Shown: in pieces, positions 1-5,582 of the stretch
Numbering within the stretch: the first letter of the stretch is position 1
Layout of the letters: each line of letters opens with the position of its first letter
NCBI GenBank assembly: GCA_040081265.1
Contig: JBEBGV010000142.1
Coordinates: 1-5,678, forward strand
Length of the DNA stretch: 5,678 nucleotides
From: JBEBGV01 sp040081265
GTDB taxonomy: Bacteria > Acidobacteriota > Vicinamibacteria > Vicinamibacterales > UBA2999
Reading direction: 5' to 3'
Notes under the pieces: model-generated
What the model was told of the DNA's origin: nothing
The model's input: only the letters and a program-made list of their open reading frames with translations
The model's database searches: none
Translations under genes and position numbers: made by a program

Positions 1-144
1 CAACGTGATCGCGACGCCAATCGTGACCCCGTGATTGCGGAAGATCCCTGCCTTGAAAGGGGCAAGGAACGACAGCTCGCCGGCAAGCCACGCGACGGCT
101 AGAAACGTCGTCAGTGCGGCAAGGAAGGCGACGTTAGCGACCAT
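1..144 (-). CDS. Hydrophobic membrane protein, N-terminal part (runs off left edge)
   Basis: Forty-eight codons are visible, starting at an ATG (142-144) and open to the window edge. The first residues, MVANVAFLAALTTFLAVAWLAG, form a hydrophobic helix (about residues 4-22) that could be a membrane anchor or an uncleaved signal. A second hydrophobic stretch begins around residue 39 (GVTIGVAITL) and is cut off. The start overlaps the last 11 nt of trbF, and GAAGGG lies 7 nt upstream (152-157), so translation is probably coupled to trbF. Its place at the end of a T4SS run suggests another inner-membrane transfer component, but I do not recognise the family from this fragment. VirB3-like or VirB2-like proteins, or an accessory membrane protein, are possible. 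I am fairly confident it is a gene; its function is unknown. Confidence 0.6.
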   Translation of the reverse strand, partial: MVANVAFLAALTTFLAVAWLAGELSFLAPFKAGIFRNHGVTIGVAITL

Positions 145-844
145 TGGCCTGCCCTTCTTCGAAGGCCTGATCCACGCGGAAGTACGAAATCTGGAGACCG
201 AGTGGATTGACGCGAACGAACTCGTTCGGGACGCGGTCCCTCAGGGTGAAATCGATCTGTGCGATGAATGTCTGCCGTGCGCGCTCCTGGCGCGTCCCTG
301 GGGAGTACAGGAGCTTCTGGAAGCTGATGGACGCCTTGTGCGGCGCCTGCGCCAACTCGCTCAGGCTGACGTTCTGAACGACGATGTCGACTTCGTCGGC
401 AGACGGGTTGGTCATGAACGTTTCGATGGCCCGGCTCTGCTCGTTCTGGGCGATCGTGGCGTCCGCAATGCCCGGCTCCAGGAAGAGGAGAGACTCGGGA
501 TATTCGCGCTGGACGGTGGCACGCAGCCGGCTAAAGTGCTTCACGATGAACTGCGTCAGGAAGTACCGGAGTTCAGGTGGTTGCGGCTGGTAGCTCGTCG
601 CGTCGTACTGCACCGCTTCAGCCCTGCCGACGTCGTCGATCCGGATCACGAGCGGCTTGATGTCGGAATACCGCGACACCGTGTAGACATTGAGGCCCAC
701 GAGGCCAAGGGCCACGAGGGAGACCAGTGCCAGAGCGATTCGGAGATACGTGTTCGTGACCAGCGCGGATCCGTACAGCTCCACGAATTGGTGCTTGGCG
801 CCCTCCAGCGTCTTGGGCTTCAGGTCTGCCGTGGTCGCACCCAT
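134..844 (-). CDS. trbF: VirB8/TrbF-family inner-membrane T4SS protein
   Basis: This bitopic inner-membrane component of the mating apparatus has a periplasmic domain that, in the family, dimerises and links the inner-membrane platform to the core complex. From the chosen start it is 236 residues, a normal length. Residues 1-30 are cytoplasmic, and one membrane helix lies at about 33-53 (YLRIALALVSLVALGLVGLN). The periplasmic VirB8 fold follows, ending with the diagnostic segment NPLGLQISYFRVDQAF (residues 213-228), which closely resembles the end of TrbF proteins. The start at 844 was chosen because GGGAGGG (848-854) lies 3 nt before it. An in-frame ATG at 856 overlaps the upstream stop as TGATG and would add four residues (MGGL), but it has no visible Shine-Dalgarno of its own. 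In RP4, trbF precedes trbG; here it is downstream of the VirB6 gene. Family call is firm. Confidence 0.92.
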   Translation of the reverse strand: MGATTADLKPKTLEGAKHQFVELYGSALVTNTYLRIALALVSLVALGLVGLNVYTVSRYSDIKPLVIRIDDVGRAEAVQYDATSYQPQPPELRYFLTQFIVKHFSRLRATVQREYPESLLFLEPGIADATIAQNEQSRAIETFMTNPSADEVDIVVQNVSLSELAQAPHKASISFQKLLYSPGTRQERARQTFIAQIDFTLRDRVPNEFVRVNPLGLQISYFRVDQAFEEGQANGR

Positions 845-847
845 AAG

Positions 848-854
848 CCCTCCC
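848..854 (-). promoter_or_regulatory. Ribosome binding site deciding the trbF start
   Basis: GGGAGGG on the minus strand sits 3 nt before the ATG at 844. It lies inside the coding sequence that would result if the ATG at 856 were used. It favours 844, although TGATG coupling at 856 is still possible. Confidence 0.55.
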
Positions 855-855
855 A

Positions 856-1032
856 TCAGTCAACGACTCGGGCCACCAGCAACCGCCAGACAATCCACAG
901 GCCTCCGCCCACGAGGCCCAAGAAGATGGCAATGCCAATGCCCAGGATGTAGACATTCCACAGGCCCGGCACATTGACCTCGTGGGGCTCGCGCAGATGG
1001 TCTGGAATCGGTGTCTGGAATCGGCGAGGCAT
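856..1032 (-). CDS. Small single-span membrane protein in T4SS operon (58 aa)
   Basis: This 58-residue protein sits between the VirB6 and VirB8 genes. Residues 1-22 are a polar, proline-containing head (MPRRFQTPIPDHLREPHEVN). Residues about 24-49 are a glycine-rich hydrophobic helix (IGIAIFLGLVGGGLWIVW), followed by a short tail, RLLVARVVD. There is no cysteine, so it is not a lipoprotein of the TrbK/TrbH/VirB7 kind. There is also no clear signal-peptidase site, so a permanently anchored inner-membrane protein is likely. The start at 1032 follows GAAGG (1041-1045) by 8 nt, and that site overlaps the trbL stop codon. The stop overlaps an upstream candidate trbF start as TGATG. Tight packing on both sides supports a real gene. 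A longer reading in the same frame, starting upstream at 1494, only shadows trbL. I do not recognise the family; a small assembly or platform subunit is an inference from position. Confidence 0.75.
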   Translation of the reverse strand: MPRRFQTPIPDHLREPHEVNVPGLWNVYILGIGIAIFLGLVGGGLWIVWRLLVARVVD

Positions 1033-1043
1033 AAATGTTTCCT

Positions 1044-1877
1044 TCAACGCATGCGGATCAAGCGCGGTACAGAGGAAAGGATGCTTTGCCCGCCCTGCCC
1101 CGAGAAGATCGAGCTCGTCAGCGAAGGGACGAGCGCGATTCCGATACAGAACGTCACCACGACGGCGACGGCTTGAAGGCCGTAGACCCCGTATTCTGCG
1201 GACGTGATTGTCGGCGGTAGCGTCGTCACGTAGCGGTAGACGAACTGCTCGAAAATCATCAGGAACGCGATGGCGACGACGGGGACGAACGAGTATTGAA
1301 TGAACGCCTTCAGCCATCCCCAGAACAACCATTCCAGCTTCGGCACGATGAAGAACGGGACGAAGATTGGGCCCAACAGCCCGCACACGGCGCTCGCAAT
1401 CAGTCCGAAAGCGATGACCGCGAGTGACAGCCCCTTTGCCAGGGCAATGAGCAGCAGCATCGCCCAGTAGATCAGGTTCGCCAGAATCGACCACGCGTCC
1501 GGCTGCAGAAAATGCTCCGACAGGTCGTCAAAATGCCGGTAGATGTTGTCGAACGCGCGGGCCTCGAGCACGCTCTGGAAGTAGGCCGTCTGGTCCGTGA
1601 TCAGGTTGCTGAACGACACCCCGATGCCAGGCAGCGGCGCTTCGTAGAACGCGATGAACGAATAGCCGAAGGAGATCAGCATCAGGAGCTTTGCGAACTC
1701 GAACATCGAGTCCCCGAGACTGTCGTGGGAGAACATCATCTTGACGCCCTGCCAAACGATCAGGATGGTCGCGAACGACAGAAAGAGGCTATATCCGAAT
1801 CGCAGAAACTCCGGCTCGTAAACCGTCAGCAGGTTCGCGATGGCCTGCTGAATCGTGGGCAAGAGATTGAGCTGCAC
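1044..1877 (-). CDS. trbL: VirB6/TrbL polytopic inner-membrane T4SS protein
   Basis: VirB6/TrbL proteins form the inner-membrane channel platform of conjugative T4SSs. This 277-residue protein shows about six hydrophobic segments: roughly residues 29-48, 60-78, 129-147, 150-176, 190-208 and 230-250. The most diagnostic stretch is CGLLGPIFVPFFIVPKLEW (165-183) followed by the WLKAFIQYSFVPVVAIAF helix, typical of the TrbL/VirB6 core. A polar loop at about 80-128 separates the first two helices from the rest. The start is GTG at 1877, chosen because GGGAGGG lies 5 nt upstream and no better in-frame ATG precedes it. The protein ends soon after a glycine/serine tail (FSGQGGQSILSS), so it lacks the long hydrophilic C-terminal extension of many TrbL proteins and is nearer VirB6 in length. 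It follows the second VirB5-like gene by 18 nt, matching the trbJ-to-trbL order in RP4. Confidence 0.9.
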   Translation of the reverse strand: MQLNLLPTIQQAIANLLTVYEPEFLRFGYSLFLSFATILIVWQGVKMMFSHDSLGDSMFEFAKLLMLISFGYSFIAFYEAPLPGIGVSFSNLITDQTAYFQSVLEARAFDNIYRHFDDLSEHFLQPDAWSILANLIYWAMLLLIALAKGLSLAVIAFGLIASAVCGLLGPIFVPFFIVPKLEWLFWGWLKAFIQYSFVPVVAIAFLMIFEQFVYRYVTTLPPTITSAEYGVYGLQAVAVVVTFCIGIALVPSLTSSIFSGQGGQSILSSVPRLIRMR

Positions 1878-1882
1878 GACAA

Positions 1883-1889
1883 CCCTCCC
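1883..1889 (-). promoter_or_regulatory. Ribosome binding site for the GTG start of trbL
   Basis: GGGAGGG on the minus strand, 5 nt before the GTG at 1877, lies within the 18-nt gap after the upstream gene's TAA stop. It is the main reason for accepting the GTG start. Confidence 0.7.
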
Positions 1890-1895
1890 GGCTCC

Positions 1896-2678
1896 TTACG
1901 GCTGTCTCCAAGTGCGCAGCGCGTCTCCCGTGCCGGCGACGAACGCGGCATTCGCCGCGCGGCTGTCGCGCCACGTCACGAGCTGCATGTTCATCGCGGT
2001 TGTGTCGACGTCACGCGCCCGCTTCGAGTCGACCAGCAGCTGCTCCACGAACGCCGTCAGGAGCTGGCTGCGAGCCTGCCGCTGTCGAGCACCGAGCAGA
2101 ACCGAGCCGCTGATCTTGTCGAGCACAGCCGTGGCACTCTGTTCGAGAGCCGGATCGATGACCTGCGCTTCCAGCGCGTCGATCGCCTGCAGTTCCTGCC
2201 TGCGACCGTTCAGGCGCAGCGAGCCGGTGTCGTTGATAGCCGACATGGCCACGGCATCGGCCATTTCCAATGTCGCCAGCCGGCTGGCCATTAGCCGTTG
2301 AGCCGTTGGTGTCAGCCGTCCGAGCGCAGCCCGTGCGCTCAGCACCGGGTGGCTCACGGCGAGGTACGCCGCCCCACGCGGGTCCCCGAAGATGAGCGCG
2401 TCGTTGAAGCCGTTCGCGTAGAGGAAGTCCCCTCCGTGTGTACGCCAGCGGGGCACGTCGAGAAGGGCATAGCGGCGCAGGTCGGCAAAGGCGCTGAGGC
2501 GCCTGGCCATCGCCCATAGTTTCGCGTGCTGCGCCTGCTCCGTTTCGAGCAGGTACTGCTGGTAGACGGCCGAGATGGTGTTGCGTGCGGTGTTCGCCGG
2601 GTCATAGACCGACAACTGCGCACGCGCTGGTTGTGCGGCGAGGGCGACCGCGATCAGCCCAAGGAGAAGTCGTCGCAT
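1896..2678 (-). CDS. VirB5/TrbJ-like secreted T4SS protein, second paralogue
   Basis: A 260-residue exported protein homologous to the gene just upstream. MRRLLLGLIAVALAAQPARA is a clear signal peptide with likely cleavage after residue 20, leaving a mature start QLSVYDPAN. The mature part is mostly helical. Features shared with the first paralogue are DPAN (26-29), MARRL versus MAQRL, GDP-x-G-x-AYL from residue 98, a D-x-VAM segment, LDKI, and the closing block ending GDALRTWRQP. The start at 2678 was chosen because GGAGG lies 5 nt upstream and the signal peptide begins there; an in-frame ATG at 2777 would add 33 basic, unrelated residues lying over the upstream gene. A secreted helical protein between VirB10 and VirB6 fits VirB5/TrbJ, the minor pilus or pilus-tip component acting outside the cell. 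The VirB5 assignment rests on position, signal peptide and style rather than one decisive motif. Confidence 0.72.
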   Translation of the reverse strand: MRRLLLGLIAVALAAQPARAQLSVYDPANTARNTISAVYQQYLLETEQAQHAKLWAMARRLSAFADLRRYALLDVPRWRTHGGDFLYANGFNDALIFGDPRGAAYLAVSHPVLSARAALGRLTPTAQRLMASRLATLEMADAVAMSAINDTGSLRLNGRRQELQAIDALEAQVIDPALEQSATAVLDKISGSVLLGARQRQARSQLLTAFVEQLLVDSKRARDVDTTAMNMQLVTWRDSRAANAAFVAGTGDALRTWRQP

Positions 2679-2683
2679 GGTGT

Positions 2684-2688
2684 CCTCC
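2684..2688 (-). promoter_or_regulatory. Ribosome binding site deciding the start of the second VirB5-like gene
   Basis: GGAGG on the minus strand, 5 nt before the ATG at 2678, lies in the 28-nt gap after the first paralogue's TAG stop. It favours 2678 over the farther in-frame ATG at 2777. Confidence 0.7.
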
Positions 2689-2706
2689 AATCTCCCGGAA
2701 CAATGG

Positions 2707-3483
2707 CTACGGCTGACGCCACGTCCGAAGCGCGTCGCCGGTGCCGGCGGCGAAAGCCTCGTTCGCGGCACGCGCATCCCGCCAGGTCACGAGCTGCATG
2801 TTGATCGTGGCGGCTTCTGTGTCGCGCAGCCGCTTGCCGCGTGCGAGCAGCTGCTCGAGGGCGTGCGATAGGAGCTGGTTCGAGAGCATGTCCTGCCGTC
2901 GCCCGAGAAGCTCCCCGGCCGCGATCTTGTCGAGGATTGCCGTCATCTCGTGGTACTGAGAGCCCGGGTTCAGAACATCGCTCTGAAGAGACTCCACGGC
3001 GCTCTGAAGCTGGCCGTGGTAACCGCGTGCCAGCGCGACCTGGTGGCCACCCATCATCGCAACCGAGTCGGTGATCTCGACGGTGGCGTATTGCCGCTGC
3101 AGCATCTGTCTGGCCGCTGCGCTCAGCGTCGGGGGTGTTGTCGTTGGACGAAGGAGCGGCAGCGCCGTTGAGAGGTACGCGGAGCCGGTGGGATCGCCGC
3201 TATTGAGCGCCTGAATCCACGGCCGTCCGAAGTCCCACCGTGACGGATCGTGCGAGGTCAGGGCAATAGGAGGCGTCCGAAACCGATCGAGACTCCCCAG
3301 TCTCTGCGCCATTCGGAGCACGGTCAGGTACTGCGCCCGCAACTCCGTGTAGTGCTGCTGGACGCGATACGCCATCAGCGTGGTCTGGACGAGGTTCGCG
3401 GGATCGATCACGACGAACTGCGCATAGGAGGGCGCCGCAATCGTGCACAGCGCGGTGGCAAGCAACAGGGCTCGGCGAAACAT
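2707..3483 (-). CDS. VirB5/TrbJ-like secreted T4SS protein, first paralogue
   Basis: A 258-residue exported protein directly after the VirB10 gene, in the place trbJ holds in RP4. MFRRALLLATALCTIAAPSYA is a signal peptide with likely cleavage after residue 21. The mature protein opens QFVVIDPAN, resembling the beginnings of TrbJ proteins, and continues as mainly helical, glutamine- and leucine-rich sequence. GDP-x-G-x-AYL begins at residue 96. The last 32 residues, ending AGTGDALRTWRQP, match the second paralogue at 28 positions, while the N-terminal half is much more diverged. The start has AGGAGG 5 nt upstream (3489-3494), 14 nt after the trbI stop. Known VirB5 proteins are exported through the system and decorate the pilus tip, contributing to contact with recipients. 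That role is inferred here, and a different periplasmic role is possible for one of the two copies. Confidence 0.75.
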   Translation of the reverse strand: MFRRALLLATALCTIAAPSYAQFVVIDPANLVQTTLMAYRVQQHYTELRAQYLTVLRMAQRLGSLDRFRTPPIALTSHDPSRWDFGRPWIQALNSGDPTGSAYLSTALPLLRPTTTPPTLSAAARQMLQRQYATVEITDSVAMMGGHQVALARGYHGQLQSAVESLQSDVLNPGSQYHEMTAILDKIAAGELLGRRQDMLSNQLLSHALEQLLARGKRLRDTEAATINMQLVTWRDARAANEAFAAGTGDALRTWRQP

Positions 3484-3497
3484 AGGGTCCTCCTGTT

Positions 3498-4775
3498 TCA
3501 GAAACGTCTCGAGGCGACGTCTGCGGTATACGGCGGCAGCTCGATGTCGCTCGTGAGGTACACCTTCATCCGATGCCCCTCGCGAATCGTGATCGTCGGC
3601 AGCCGATTGAGAAACCGATTCATGACCTGCATCGCGGCTTGAGACGTCGCGTCGCCAACGCCGCCAGCGATGACAATCGTTCGGTCCCCATCGCCGCCGC
3701 CGACGCCGGCACTTCCGAGGTACTGCGAGAGGCCGCTGATCAAGCCAACGGCCGCCGCCGCGCCGAACGTAGACAGATAGTGGTGATTGACCTTGTCGCG
3801 CAGGCCGGCGTCACCAATCTGGTTCAGGCCCAGGAACTCGTCGAGGCGGTAGCTGCGCCCGTCCGGCATGAGCAATCGATGGAAGGACACGGCGAGGCGC
3901 GTCTCCCCGAACGCTTGCACGGGCTTCGTCTCGCCCAGGATCCTCGCGCCCGCCGGCACGAGCACCTGTCGGCCCGTGTGGGAATAGAGGGCGTTCGTGA
4001 CCAGGGAGTTCACAGGCGCCGCCATCGCGCCGTCCAAACGATTGGTGAGAACGGTGTCGATGATGGTGCCTTCGAGCACGCGATAGAGCGGCCCGGCTGC
4101 GCTGATCGGCGGTGTGTAGTCCGGTGTGCGCCGCTGCGTCGGATCCAGCGGCCGTGGCTCGCTCGCTGCCGGTGTCACCGGAGCCTGAGCTGCTGGCGCA
4201 CCGCCTCCAAACGCACCAGCGGTCCTGGCGGTGGCTCGCACCACCGCGTCAGCCACTTCCTCGACAGACGGACTTGGTGAGCCTGGCTGCGCGGGAACGC
4301 CGGCGGCCATCGTTCCGATCCGTCCCTGATCCGGTCGTTCGCTTTCGGGACGCCGGCTGAGCACGACGTTGCTCGCAAAAAGGCTCTCGTACTCACGACG
4401 CTTCCGCTCTTCGGCAATCGGGTCCTGCACTGGGGCCGGGGCCGTGTTGTCGTACTGTGTCGGCTCCGCTGGCGCCACGGTTGCCGTCTGCGCTTCACGG
4501 AGTGCCTGAGCCTCCAGAAGACGCAGGCGGTCCTGATAGTCGCGGACGCGATCGGCACTCGGCGCCTGCACGGGTGCGGCAGCCTGGGCAGGTCGAGGCG
4601 GCGGGTCAGGACGACCGACGATCAGCATGATCGCCAGCATCCCAACCGCGACGCCGACCATGATCCAGGTCTGCACGCCGCGGGGCAGCACGCCGCGAGG
4701 CACTGGCCGACGGTCGGTCACCGCCGGCGGCACCGGGTCCGGTTGGACGCTGGCGTTCGAGTTGACTTCGCTCAT
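3498..4775 (-). CDS. trbI: VirB10/TrbI-family envelope-spanning T4SS core protein
   Basis: VirB10/TrbI spans inner and outer membranes, forms the inner wall of the core complex and relays ATPase energy to the outer pore. The 425 residues show the full plan. There is a proline-rich cytoplasmic tail (1-35), one membrane helix (about 36-54, IMVGVAVGMLAIMLIVG), and a long periplasmic linker rich in proline, alanine and charged residues (55-225) with a short helical stretch around 75-98. The C-terminal beta domain (about 230-416) follows, with VLEGTIIDTVLTNRLDG, VLVPAGARILGE and LPTITIREGHRMKVYLTSDIELPPY-type signatures. The antenna helices that form the outer-membrane pore fall at about 333-390, flanking a glycine-rich loop (VGGGDGD). 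The start lies 3 nt after the trbG stop; GGAGGG (4786-4791) is 10 nt upstream, inside the end of trbG. Nothing looks truncated. Confidence 0.95.
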   Translation of the reverse strand: MSEVNSNASVQPDPVPPAVTDRRPVPRGVLPRGVQTWIMVGVAVGMLAIMLIVGRPDPPPRPAQAAAPVQAPSADRVRDYQDRLRLLEAQALREAQTATVAPAEPTQYDNTAPAPVQDPIAEERKRREYESLFASNVVLSRRPESERPDQGRIGTMAAGVPAQPGSPSPSVEEVADAVVRATARTAGAFGGGAPAAQAPVTPAASEPRPLDPTQRRTPDYTPPISAAGPLYRVLEGTIIDTVLTNRLDGAMAAPVNSLVTNALYSHTGRQVLVPAGARILGETKPVQAFGETRLAVSFHRLLMPDGRSYRLDEFLGLNQIGDAGLRDKVNHHYLSTFGAAAAVGLISGLSQYLGSAGVGGGDGDRTIVIAGGVGDATSQAAMQVMNRFLNRLPTITIREGHRMKVYLTSDIELPPYTADVASRRF

Positions 4776-4778
4776 GAC

Positions 4779-5564
4779 TCACCGACCCTCCTGCAGGAAC
4801 TCGAAGCGTTCCTTGCCGAGTGACAGGTAGCCGCGGTCCAGCACCTTCGGCACGATGTAGGTCCCGTTCTGGACCTGGAAGTTCAGAAGCCCGGGCTTGC
4901 CGTCCTTGAGTTCGTAGAGAGCCGGCAACTCTGTAGCGTCCGACTTGATGTACGTGAACTGGCCATCATTCCAAATCGACCGAACGAGGAATGGCTTCGT
5001 GTACCGTTGCGGTCCGTAGACGAACTGCAATTTGCCGGGATACTCCTGCTGATAGGCGGCCAACGCCTCGGTCGTCCGCCGGTTGGCGGCATCAGTTGCA
5101 GCCCTGGCTTCCTCCAGTTGGCTCCGCAGTTCTTCAAGCTGCGCCGCGCTGTAGTACTTCGGCTTACCCTGCGCCGCGCTCGGATCGGCGTTCACGTAGA
5201 CCTTGAGGTCGGGCGTGCCGGTGCCGCCCTTCTCGGTGAGGAGGAACGAGTAGACGGCGCCGCTGGCCGTCACGAGGTTCATGTTCGTGGCGGCGCCCTC
5301 TTTCGCGGGCTTCACGTGCGCGATGTTGTGCGTCGCCGTGATGACCCAGAAGTCCCTGTCGCCACAGATGACGTCGAGGATCTCCTCGCCATCCGGGAGG
5401 AGAACCATCGTCGTGTAGCGCAGCCGCGTTTGCAGCGTAATCAGGCTTCTGCCGGTCGCCGACACCTCGCGGATGCCGGTCCCATTGGCCTGCGCGGACG
5501 CGGGGGATGGGAGTGACGCGACGAGTGCGAGTGCCAACGTGGGGCCAAGGCTACGAGCGAGCAT
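4779..5564 (-). CDS. trbG: VirB9/TrbG-family outer-membrane core-complex protein
   Basis: VirB9/TrbG forms the outer layer of the T4SS core with VirB10. The 261 residues begin with a signal peptide, cleaved probably after residue 24 (SPASA, then QANGTG). The N-terminal domain carries the family pattern LLPDGEEILDVICGD (55-69), FWVI, AHVKPAKEGAATNMNLVT (82-99) and VYSFLL. A charged helical stretch follows (about 138-175, with AAQLEELRSQLEEARAATDA) and probably forms a coiled coil. The C-terminal domain (about 178-256) has PFLVRSIWNDGQFTYI, TELPALYELKDGKPGLLNF and NGTYIVPKVLDRGYLSLG, the signatures of the VirB9 beta-sandwich that binds VirB10. GGGAGG (5571-5576) lies 6 nt before the ATG, and the gene follows the upstream stop by 18 nt. 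The helical insert is the one unusual part; the family call is firm. Confidence 0.95.
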   Translation of the reverse strand: MLARSLGPTLALALVASLPSPASAQANGTGIREVSATGRSLITLQTRLRYTTMVLLPDGEEILDVICGDRDFWVITATHNIAHVKPAKEGAATNMNLVTASGAVYSFLLTEKGGTGTPDLKVYVNADPSAAQGKPKYYSAAQLEELRSQLEEARAATDAANRRTTEALAAYQQEYPGKLQFVYGPQRYTKPFLVRSIWNDGQFTYIKSDATELPALYELKDGKPGLLNFQVQNGTYIVPKVLDRGYLSLGKERFEFLQEGR

Positions 5565-5582
5565 GCAACACCTCCCATGAAT

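Noticed and set aside
35..952. Plus-strand open frame of 305 codons opposite trbF
   Set aside because: It lies antisense to a confidently identified VirB8 gene and the 58-residue gene. The predicted protein is arginine/histidine-rich with no recognisable domain, and long antisense frames are expected in GC-rich coding DNA.
1033..1494. Longer version of the small membrane protein (212 codons in the same frame)
   Set aside because: The extra 154 residues are arginine-rich and overlap trbL in another frame. The ATG at 1032 has a Shine-Dalgarno-like GAAGG and starts right after the trbL stop.
1512..2294. Plus-strand open frame of 260 codons opposite trbL and the second VirB5-like gene
   Set aside because: It spans two genes on the other strand. 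Its composition (R, H, E, V rich, no hydrophobic core pattern) is typical of a complement-strand shadow.
2679..2777. N-terminal extension of 33 residues on the second VirB5-like protein
   Set aside because: The extension is read from DNA inside the upstream paralogue's coding region and gap, and it lacks a good ribosome binding site. It would also bury the clear signal peptide that begins at 2678.
3573..4280. Plus-strand open frame of 235 codons opposite trbI
   Set aside because: It is antisense to the conserved VirB10 beta domain. Its sequence is arginine-rich and looks like no protein family.
5139..5180. 12-nt direct repeat CTGCGCCGCGCT at 5139-5150 and 5169-5180
   Set aside because: The copies are 30 nt apart and encode two SAAQ tetrapeptides in trbG. 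This is most likely chance in alanine-rich GC-rich coding sequence; there is no array or inverted partner.
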